35,689 nucleotides of DNA from Choristocarpus tenellus KU-1152 (taxonomy: Eukaryota; Phaeophyceae). The stretch is taken from NCBI GenBank assembly GCA_964200185.2, contig CAXNAD020000048.1:1-35689 (forward strand), in the 5' to 3' direction. Of this stretch, positions 1-11,300 are shown piece after piece; within the stretch, counting starts at the first letter, position 1; each line of letters begins with the position of its first letter. The notes beneath the pieces are model-generated. The model had not been told where the DNA came from. It made no database searches and saw only the letters and a list, made by a program, of their open reading frames with translations. Both the position numbers and the translations under genes were made by a program.

Positions 1-288
1 CATACATGCGCTACTACAACAGGAGCAGCACGAACAAAGATAAGGACATGGCTCCGAAGCGAGACCTGGTGATGTCCTGGATAGACTACTGGGCTGATAG
101 ATACGGGCAGTTCATGCCTCAAAAGTCAACAATTGTGATCTACGCCGTGAACAAACAGGTCGGTTTTGCCCTTGGTTGTGGAAAGGTTGGCTGCACCCTG
201 TGTTGGAGTTAGATGCAAACCGTGCGACCCGGCAGTACGTAGAAAAGGTGGATCTAAGTAGTATTTCGAGTGGTGGATGTTCATTGCT

Positions 289-514
289 TTGACCGGTCTG
301 ATATTATGGTTAAGAGAACATGTCAAGATTCATACAAAGTGCTATCTTTTTCGTTTGCTGTGTCGATATTTCAATATTCATGATGATACTCTTTGTCAAT
401 TTTGACCGGTCTGATATTATGGTTAAGAGAACATGTCAAGATTCATACAAAGTGCTATCTGTTTCGTTTGCTGTGTCGATATTTCAATATTCATGATGAT
501 ACTCTTTGTCAATT
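289..514. repeat. 113-bp tandem duplication inside intron 1 of the DUF7869-type gene
   Basis: Two near-identical copies (289-401 and 402-514), each starting around TGACCGGTCTGATATTATGG. Differences are single bases, so the duplication is recent. It lies wholly in the intron between 158 and 906. Confidence 0.95.
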
Positions 515-631
515 TTATGAAGGAAGACACAATAACTGGTATTTCAACGCCAAGCACACATACTCTGCGGCCCCGGGCCCGGTCTGACATTGTTAGGAAA
601 CGTGTGTACTTCGTATGTCTAAAGTGCTTCA

Positions 632-655
632 CGATGATGATGATGATGATGATGG
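632..655. repeat. (GAT)n microsatellite
   Basis: About seven uninterrupted GAT/ATG triplets in the same intron as the 113-bp duplication. No coding role is likely. Confidence 0.9.
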
Positions 656-3600
656 TAGATTCGCCTCCTTTGTCGCCTCTGCAAACGGCAGCGAGGCCCG
701 AACAGAATGACGCTCATGGCAGATTTAATCAGATCATTGTATTTGCTCTTTCATAACACACGATGTAAGCTTGCTTGATCCTGTCTTCCGCGTTTTCAGT
801 CAAGTTATTGGTCAGTCCGCCTTCGAAAGATGTTGCAGGGATGTTCTTTGAGTGTTCCTTATCAATAACTCCTCACTTATCCACACAACCAACATTTTTA
901 ATTAGGAGCTATACAAGGATTTTTGCAAAGAGGCAATACGGGTGTATCCTGACGACCCTTTCAAGTGGGTAAGCAAGGCGCACTTCCTCCGATTGCTCAG
1001 AGAGGACGGGCCCAACATCCGGGTGAGGGTAGGAGGCAAGTTTATGAAATGTGACATATGTGTCACGTTAAAAGAGAAGCGGCACGGTGCGCCTGGTGTA
1101 AAACCTTCGAAAGACTCCACCGTCCTCGAGTCCATCGATAAGGAGCTGTCAGACCATCGAGAGGTAGGTGTCCAGCATTAATTTGGCAACAAAGGTACAG
1201 TTACAACATGTCGCCGTCATTGCCCTCCGTTTTGAAGAAAATCTTTGTCCTTTTGCGAATGAAGACTCCCACGTAGGTGTTCATGGCAGCAGCAGTAGCC
1301 TCACTCAGAGAAAAACTTGCTGTTATTAGCTGCCCAAACACCTTGTACGATAGACTGCTTCCTGGTCGTGTACAATGGGCTGTGGGAGGGACAGGTCATG
1401 TAGCGATCTTCCGGCCCGGTACGTTCATACTTCCTACCATCCCGATAACCCTGTGTTTGTCTTGAACGCAGCAATAAAAAACTCATACCAATACAAACAT
1501 CTATTGTTACCCAGACTAAATTTTTGTTACTAACCTGATACGTATTAAAAAGTGGCAATTTTTTTGTAACTCTGAGCAGATTTATTTGATTAATTCACGT
1601 GATGTTGCTGTCCCCCATTCGTCAGACTATACAAGCGGATCGGCTGGTCATCGCCAACAGCACCAGCAGCGCCATGCGGTCCAAAGCCGACGGTAAACCT
1701 CTCGGCTTCGTGTTCATGTCCGTAGACGCCGCGAACCAGACAGCACACGCCCTCCCAGCACTTTACCCACCTACCCACGGCGGTGACAGGTAACCACACG
1801 CACACATTGTCCATCCGACAAAACCTTTGCAGCCACACGCGGAGCAGAATAAACGACCATGCTTTATTCTACGAATGAGTGCAAAGTCCCCAGAAATAAT
1901 CGCCAAAACAAACGCACATAATTGCACTACCTATTCCGTTCATCATGATGACCTTTCTTTACAAGTTCCTTTCGTTCATGTCCCCCCTATCAGGGGCTAC
2001 TCCAAGCGCCAGAAGATCATGGCCCCACACGTCGAAGGCCAGTTCGCGGAGGTGTTCTTCACTCCTATCAATCTTGGAGGAGGTACGTATTGTGGGTCGT
2101 GGCGAACAATCACATGACCGAATAGATGCTGGTTGCGCACGCACCACTTGATTTACCGTCGCGGCGAGTGGACCTGCCGTAGGGTATATCTGTAAGAACG
2201 AGTACATCCTTACACGATGTGCCTATAGATACCGCAGGCCTAGTGAACAGTCGATTAACTGATGATGCGCTGTGCTCCCCTGCCCTCCTACACCTCACCT
2301 TAGGGTTAGGGCGAGAGGAGCGTATGAGCTAATCAACGGGTGGTGGAGATCACAGACATGTATATCAGCCGTATGGGTGTATGTGCTCTACATTGCATAA
2401 ACAAATTACATTACCCCTCTTTTTAGCTCCAAATAAACAATGCATAAGTAAGCAGAGTACTTTTAGCCAACAGTTGTTGAACATCATTGTTCGCACAGGT
2501 TGTAACCTTGTCTGTACAGCCACCCACCTTGCCCTCACAAGGCTTATCGACAAGTATCACAACAGCCTCGATCACGCGGGGAATTGAATCATCCAGCACG
2601 CACATTGGCAGGTAAGAAGGTTTCATCTTGACACGACCTACTCAACATACTCGCCGAATACCAGTCACCAAGTAACCAACTGCACGGTCTTTAGTTTTGG
2701 TTTGTGCGTTGCAACCTGCATGTATGATGGCAGTGATGTAGAGATTGCGCTCTAGCAATACTGGAAACCTACCCTGTTCCTCCACGAAACGCGGCGAAAT
2801 GGGCTGACATATCGGCCTCACGCCTATCCCTCCTCACTCCCAAATCCCCAAACTGGCCAGGTGGACAACTGCGTCTCAGGGAACAAGAACAATTTCTTTC
2901 TCGGATACGGGGGGCTGTTGTTTGCAGCGAGTGTCATTCGTGTGGTCAAGATACATTTTATGATGGTGGGGCACACGCACATCAAAATCGATCAGATCTT
3001 CTCCAGGTAATTAGGCAAGATATACAAGTTCGATAGCCACATAGTGTTTTCATACGGACAGATACTGTCTCGAGGCTTGCAACTCACGCTTGTTGCATCC
3101 ATGGAAGGTTTATGGTCGTACACTGTATTTGATCGATTGGCTTTTGATTTCCCCACAACAAAATTGAACGATAAGAGCAGCTGCCAAAACTGTTTCGCAA
3201 CGTACTCTCGAAACAAAACAATGAAAAAAAATGTACGTATCACCCATTTATATATCTATACTTCCATATACATGCATCAGAGCATGTGCCTGCATATATA
3301 CCTTGCTTCCCCACTTCGCTTCTTTCGCCCCCGCCTCGAAATTAACTTCCTTGCATTTCACCTTCAGGTTCTCACGTGGTATAAAAGGCAAGAACATATT
3401 CACAAGAACACAGCTGGGTGAAGAGCTGCAGGCCTAATATACGGAGGTTCCAGTATACTACAAGACCTTGCGGAACAAGGGCAACTTTAAGGGACTCCTT
3501 TGCGGTCGCGTCAACCGTGTCCCCAACATCATGAGCTACAGGGCTTTTCGTGTTGAAAAAGGCGGTGATGGGCGGGTGAAGGTTAGCGTAAAGCTATATA

Positions 3601-3867
3601 TGCACAGCATCGAATGGAGTGGGATAGGCGGAGACCCTGCTATGGACCCCAACACCCCTCGGCACGACCTCTTCATCAGCCACCCGCCTCGCACAGATAT
3701 GAACATAACAAAAACATGTGGAGCGCAGACTACACTCTTACTTTTGTCCCTTGGATGCTGCAGTTCCAACTGCCAACATCTTCCAAGCATCAGAAGGACA
3801 AAGAAAGGTAAGTTCATACCCCATGCACTCAAATAGACCTTGGACGACACACTCATATAGCCCATTT

Positions 3868-5544
3868 TGATTTCTAGAAAGTAGGTTGAAAAAGTAGTCC
3901 CATACGGAGGATTGCCTACAACTCACTTTTTGGCAGGTCGTGAGGGACCTCATTGCACTGGGCACATTAAGTGCCGAACATTAACCGGTCGTTGAGGGAT
4001 ACTCGTCTGCCCCATGTATGGCACTGGGTGTAAGCTAAGGCATGTACCTCCACCTAGCATTGTGGTCAATTGATCAAATGGCAGAGCAAGCCACAATGAA
4101 ATTTATGGCACAACAGTAACTGTTAATTGACATATTACGCCAGAGTCAGCTACCCACACCATAAATTCGTTTGGTGGTGCCTATAATCGCATGTCTAAAG
4201 AGGGCTCACAAAAATCTCAAATGGCACTCCATCTGACCCCTTGGTAAGACTTCCCTTGCACAGTTTCATAGCTTGGCTCTACAGCAATCAATATGAAGAT
4301 CAAAATAGATAAAGTAAAAAAATGCCCCAGCGCTAAGATACCGCCAACTCGTACCAATACAACATACATACCTCAAGCAGCTAGTTGCACCACACATAAC
4401 GTTCTCACCAGATATCCTGCTTGTGGATATAAGTAAATGTTTTCACATCAAGTAGTACACAGAGCTTGTAGCGAGTACACCTTGTGCACAATAGGTACAA
4501 CCAGTGGTAGATAGTAAGTACTTTGGAGAAGTAGTAAAGTAGTGAATGGGGAATGGTCAGACGTCAGACAGGTTGCCACAGGAATCTAGCATTGACATGG
4601 AATATATCAACTTTGTCAATTTATGAAACATAGTACCATATCTGCAAGAAAATTAGTTTTGTGGTTTGATCACGAGGATTCCATCCAGTGATGGCCAACT
4701 TGCAAAGGTTGGCATGCAAACCAACCCTATCCATCTGTGCACTCCAGGGCGGAGACCACAACAATACACAAGGGCTCATCAAGTGTAAGTCCGTTCCTAA
4801 CAACACAAAGAAAATACTCGTTTCCAAAGAGTAATACCAGTACATTCATTACAAACAGTCCAACTCCTCAAAAGATAGTATGAACATATACTTTCTTGTC
4901 CAGTTATTTGCACCTATCATACCTTTGATGCCACATAATGTATCACCGATGGGACATGACACCAGCACCAACCACAAATGACTGAACCTTTGGAACAGTT
5001 ACACAAATGCACTCCAATGTTCAATTGAACTTTTCCTTGGGGCATTAAACGAACTCAAATTGACCCTTCTGACATTATTTTAAAAATACTTTCATTTAGA
5101 TCATTGGTCTAATAGAATAGTATTTAGGAATGACATGAATCCATTCAGCCCATTTTTTGGTTCGGAACGGGTTGAACGGTTACAAACATTATGACATCGT
5201 TGGGAATGGTTTTGTGTATCAGATATATATACATAGTGTAGGAGTGTACTCTCAGTGTAACTCCTCGGCATTAAACTCTACTACTGCAGCAACAAGATGG
5301 CATCAATGAGACTGTATCCACTACAACCACAGTTCCTGCGGTTGACAATTAGTAATATGTAGAGCAAACCTGGTCCTTCAGTAGATACAGCTAAAATAAA
5401 TAGCAATATATGCAGCAAAAAGTTGGACTATACCATGCATATAGTTTGTATACACTTACTATTTTATCTAACCATGCACATCAAAGTGTACAAAGTGCTG
5501 TCACCTACTGATACATGCAATGACTTGTTCAAAACTACCCAATC
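3868..5544. other. Intergenic stretch without a recognisable gene
   Basis: AT-rich sequence between the decaying DUF7869-type gene and the 3' end of the TMEM65-GAF gene. The open frames here are short and have no protein-like composition or splice-site support. No telomere-like motif is present. Confidence 0.6.
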
Positions 5545-6451
5545 TTAATGTTGGGTGAGGTTAAAATTATACTCTGCTTCTCCATGATCTAGCTCTGGTC
5601 CGTCACTGGATGTTCCGCCACTATTCTCCCCCAGTTGTTTCATGAATACAGCTATGTGGGCAGCTAGCATGCCAACAAGCTTCTCATCATTGGCATCAAA
5701 CGGCCCAGAAGCCTTGTTCATCATCTCAATCACGGCCACCACCTTCCCACTATCCTTACCCTGAGACCTACTGACAACTGGCACTGCTAGTATATTGTTG
5801 GTCAAGGTCTTCATAGCCACATCCACATCAGGAAAGTAGCGCCTTTCGAACCCACGGCCCACATTATAGTCATCCCACATGAACGATGGCACCCAATGTC
5901 ACCCGTGACACATGCAACATCCATGACACATGGATCATTGACATTTTCACAGTATGAAGGGGGAAAATATATGAGCAAGATTGACTAGTGATGTTACATC
6001 TTTCTCATCATCATCAAACGATTTTTCACTAGGTTATTGCTCGAGTCAGTTTTACAGTACTAGTTAAAGATTCACCATCAACAGACTACAGGACTCTGCA
6101 GGAGTGAGACAAAGAAAACGAGAGCTACCCAGAGTTGCATTGTAAGGATAGAGTTGAATAATAAGGATGCAGAAAATTATGTGCAAATTTTGACTATTTT
6201 GACAAAAATGGGTATATGATATTTTCTGAATTGTGTCCAAAACTCTCAAACAACAGAGATATCAACGCTCCCAACTCAAAGTTAGAACTTACCATAGAAG
6301 TATTGGTTAATTGCAAGCAGTTGAAAAACTTAGGGTTAGAAAGCAAAAAGGCCAATACCTGAGTACTTGTAGTTGACTTTGGCTCATTAGAGGAAAACAC
6401 ACCTGGAAGTATCCTTGGTACACACAGTTTGAATACAAAAAAGATTTGTGC

Positions 6452-6504
<53 letters not shown>

Positions 6505-8349
6505 TGTGTGTAGGGTTAGGGTTAGGGTTAGGGCTAAAATCAAAGACAACATTAGAGGAAAACACAATAATACTGTACAAAAAATAGGAATGCCTGGAGT
6601 ACTTACCTGAGTTTCTAACCCAAACGCTTTGCTCTCAGGTTATTGTACAATCATACATAATAACACATGATATCCAACGCTTCATGATGCGTCCACATGA
6701 GTCATAACTAGTACACTCATAACAGGTTGATGTGCTTAAATAATGTTTTATACTCCAAAGTAATACCGATATCCAAGCAACAAAATCATCAGTTAAGGCA
6801 TTGTTTAGCCCTATAACACAGTAAGAAGCTGCTATGGTTGACATGCTTACTAGAGGTGATATTGATGTCTTGAGGTCAGACTGTCACACCACACATGGCA
6901 CACAACATATCACCTGATATTTCAAGCAAGACTATATCTTTCAATCGATGTTCTTGAAGTACAGTGGCAGTTACAAAATATGTCACAAACAGTCCAAGTA
7001 TCTCTGTGATGCTTTTCAGGTACATTTAAATACTATGTTACAAGTGTTAGGGTTAGGGCAACAAGTGTTCGCCTTCCAAGTAGCTCATCGGGATTAGAAA
7101 AAGATATATCATGGTTTCAAGTGAGAACAATTTGTTAGCTAGATTATGTGTGCTAGGTGTATGCTATGTTCGTGCTAAGTGTGTGCTAGGTGCATGCCAA
7201 GTATGTGCCAGGTGTATGCTCACTCGTCTTTTGTGGTGTCTTCAACATTGATGACTTGTCCTGTTCTCACCACTTCTCCTGCTATACCTTTTGTGATGGG
7301 GATTGAAATCAGCATGCCAGCCTTTCATGGGAGAGGAGGGCCAGGGGGTTGGACAGGTTGAGAATTAGACAACCCTAACCCTAACCCTAACCTACAACAT
7401 TCATTAATCCATGTCAATGCACTAATAACACTGAAGGAGTGTCTTGCACCATCCCTAGAAAACCCTGAAAAACTTGTGTGACACAACTCAACACTCTCTA
7501 GCATATGCACGATGGAGCTGTGTGTGAGGTATGTCTATGTAGGGTTAGGGGAAAATTGCACTATTTTGGAGCATAAAAAATATAAAATTCTGGAACACCC
7601 AAAGTCCAGTATCCTTTAGCAACCCTAAAAGAGATAATTGGCTTTCTATACTTGTGACTCAGCGGTTGAAACATCAGTGTTTCCTTACAAAAACTGACGG
7701 GCTAGGGTTAGGGTTAACGTCAAACTTAATTGATGTGAAAAGTCTAACTCTAACCCTAACCCTAATCCTAATCCTCACACTTTCGATTATTCAAAGTTCA
7801 CATGGAAAGAACTGGAGATTGTACATCTGTACTACGCTGTCCACTGCTATCAAATGGTACAATAATATGGGAAACAGTAACCCTAACCCTAACCCTAACC
7901 CTATTCAGGGGTCAATGATTCATTGCCAAGTAGTGCTGAGGTTATTCAGCTGTGTCCTTCACAAGGTTTGAGGGAGAAGGAGTGACAACCAGTGGGGTGG
8001 CCGAACCCAAGACCCAAGAAGTACAGTAATAGTGGTAATAAGTACAATTAGTCTTAGGGATAGATAGGGTTGGTCACAGTAGTAGGGTTAGGGAGTATAA
8101 CAAGAAGTTCAGTGTGTAGTGCCTCTGACCACAGGTTGGGATAGTTCCCAGACTAAAGCGCAGATGATGATGATAATAACAATAAAAAACTATAAGGACT
8201 ATCGTTGTATCATGCTGAATCTGCTAATAATTGTTGATCTATCACATTACAGGGTTAGGGTTATAAAGTAAAACAAGGTACATGCATTGTATTCATCAAT
8301 TAGGGGGGTGGGGTGGCCTATATTGCTAGCATGGAACAGATAATAATAC

Positions 8350-8381
<32 letters not shown>

Positions 8382-11300
8382 TAACAAAATAACAGGACCC
8401 CTCATCACCAAAGAGCATATAGAACATATTTTGTTACACTTAACAAAAAAATGAAAGGGGAAACCAAAATACCACACAAACTTGCTGTCAAGAATACAAT
8501 CAATGCCTCATGCATTTGCTGCTATGAGGACTGACCTCAGAACTCAGAAACAAAGGAATGTCTTGCAATGACATCACAGACAATCATAAAAATGATGTCT
8601 ACAGTATACAGTAGACACTAGATAATAGCATACAGAATAGGGTTAGGGTTAGGGTACTCTGTACAGCCTTGTGCAATGGCATCAAAAATAATAACAAATG
8701 GCATCAAGGTCTTGAGGAAATTCTAAACTGTAGAAACACACCACTTGCACCAATGGAATAAGGTCAGGATGCCACATACACCTCATTACTGGCACTACCA
8801 ATATGCTCCTAATAATGTTAATAATTGTAAATATAAATATTGGAACATATCCCATAAACTTACTACTGGTTGATATTTATTGGAGTCAAAGCATTTTAGA
8901 GGGTAGAGCCGCATCCATTTAGGGGCCAAAATCCAACGCTGCGATTTTGATGTAATATTGGCTATCATGTTTGTTAGGAAGTGTCAGTATCCTTGTTCCG
9001 GACACACCTTTTCATAATGTATACATTTTACCTACTCCGAAACACTTCGCAGCTGGAAAATGTCATAAAAAAACATGGGAAGCCAAGTCCCGAACAGACC
9101 AACAGGGCAAAACTCATACCCTCTAAGATACCTTCACTCTTTGTTGATACTTATTGTGATCAACATATTGAAATCAGTCTCCAAATGTTTTTTCTTCGTT
9201 TCTACAAAAGGGCAGCGTTATGGACAGGGAAGTGGTTGAGAAATGTTGAAAAATTACCCTAGAAAAACAGTCACAGGGCAAGATTTACCGTATCCACCTC
9301 TAACCCTAACCCTAACCCTAACCCTAAACCTATACCATACTCAAAGGAAGTGCTAATATTTCACCTTGATGGATCCATCCAAAGCAGTGGCCACCTTGGA
9401 CCATAGTTCCCCCTTGTCCTCATCAACAAAAAAGAGAGAGCACTTTTCAGCTCCAACCAGGTGGTGTCCGTCGTCCAGTATTGTCGCAAATATTGTGTCC
9501 ATTTCTCTCTGCATGAAGTCAAAACATGATCGTGATCAGCTGGTACACGCATGAACAATGTCACTACAACCACAACAATATTATGTGTCAATAACAAATC
9601 TATGTATCAGTAACTACACTACTATGTGTCAATATCAATACTATGTATCAGCAACTACACTACTATGTGTCAATATCAATATTATGTATCAGCAACTACA
9701 CTACTATGTGTCAATAGCAGCAATCTATGTATCAGCAACTACACTACTATGTGCTAATAACAACAATGTTCTGTGTCAATAATGTTGCAGACTCGCCATG
9801 TCGAGACAAGGTCAGAACTGTCTTTCACAACAAAGCTAGTCACCCATAGCAGACAGGACCAGAACACTACCATATGCAGCTTTCTCTTAGTCAATCAGTA
9901 CATATATTACATCTCGAAGTCTTGAGCTTATGCATCATAAATCACTAGCCTCATTCAAACAACACTGAACATATTAGGGTTAGGGTCAACTGCACGATGA
10001 TGCGCAATTGCTGCAATAGCAGTAGTTGGAAGAATTTGACAAGGAAGAAGTTGCTCAATGTACATGTATGTGTATTGTCTATGTATACATAGCTTACATG
10101 CACAACACCACACTAACCCTTTCACAAATGTTTGTGCAAGAACATGCTGTGCCCTCACCAGACCACTTGGTCACTCACACTTCCCTAACCCTAATCCTAA
10201 GTACACCTATGGCAGAGGTAGTGTCTACATCTCTACAATCTCTACATGGGGAACTTGAGAAATTTCTCGACTTGTAAAATGATCCGGAGATCAACCAGCA
10301 GTCCACTTGAGCCACCCAAACAAACATCTTATCTATAGCACAAATCAGCAGTGCCTGGAAATCAACCTGAACATGATTATTTTGCTGCTCAACACGGTGT
10401 TGGAATGTCGCTCTTGACCAGAAACAAGATGGACTTTGAGAAGAGGTGCAAAATGATTGTACAGACCTTAGCTGCTTCTACTTAGACTATTGCGACATAC
10501 ATCAAGGATCCGAAATTTGGATATTTTACCATAAAATCAAGTACTGGAGCATCTAAAAAGGATGTTTCCTCAATAATCAAAATTTGAATCATTCTTAGAT
10601 CTTAAAGAACAGTTGTGATATTATCATCAGAAGCAGAATAGGTCTGTACCATCATGCAAAACTTCTAAAGATCCACCGCATCTCTTTTTGCTTAACAGTT
10701 ATGCACTCCTCAAGTCTTGGGGAAAACACACTAAAACCATCGATGTGCATATATATATAAGTGTGTGTATCTATCTATATATATGGTGAGGGCATTCCTG
10801 CCTTCGTCAGAAGATTGCTCCATCTAGAGTTGGAATAAACTTGCTTAGGGTTAGGGTTTAGGGTTAGGGTAGACATCAACAAAAAAAAGAAAAAGAAGGT
10901 TGCCTACTTTGGGTACCAGCAAAGAACAGAGGGGAGCAACATCTACAGAATAGCAATAATAGGAGTAGTACTTAATTGAGTGCTCTGGGATATGGTCTTC
11001 TTCCATATGCACAATACTACATAACAAGATCCGAATCTTGCGTTTGCTACCTGGCAACATGAGTCTGAATGTTATCACAGGACAGAGTTCTGATCTTTCG
11101 GCAATCAAATAGGTGCAGGAGATACCACTACACCCAGCCTATCTCCAGCTGGATTCCAATCCCTCAAGAGATGGGAGATACTATAAATAGAGCGCTGATC
11201 TCATTATTGATATCGACATGATATCGACATGATATCAACATGATGGTCATTTCTGTGTCTTTGTTCGTGCCTTGAGGATTAGGGTTAGGTCATAAACACG

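Larger units (their letters stand above)
1..3807 (+). pseudogene. DUF7869-type (transposon-associated) gene, seven exons, two in-frame stops
   Basis: Exons: <1-158, 906-1163, 1626-1789, 1994-2082, 2499-2611, 2861-3006 and 3368 to about 3690 or 3807; reading phase agrees across all six introns. Seen: a Cys pair KCDIC near a Cys-rich entry region (exon 2), a MSVDAANQ segment (exon 3), VDNCVSGNKN followed by VGHTHIKIDQIFSR (exon 6), and SRGIKGKN onward (exon 7). The D..D/N..HTHxxID pattern is what I know from the DUF7869 family, intron-containing genes present in many copies in algae, oomycetes and animals; their biochemical role is not established, although the spaced acidic residues suggest an integrase-like fold (inference). 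Exon 5 contains TGA at 2585-2587 and exon 7 contains TAA at 3435-3437, both in frame inside conserved sequence, so the copy is probably dead. The 5' end lies outside the window. The 3' end after about 3690 is uncertain; a strong donor GTAAGT sits at 3808. Confidence 0.72.

Noticed and set aside
2585-2587. TGA recoded as an amino acid
   Set aside because: A TAA also interrupts the same gene, and TGA is the natural terminator of the FUN14 gene in this window.
6194-6580. Minus-strand frames with long Thr-His or Leu-Thr runs
   Set aside because: They are translations of the (TG)n and TTAGGG repeats.
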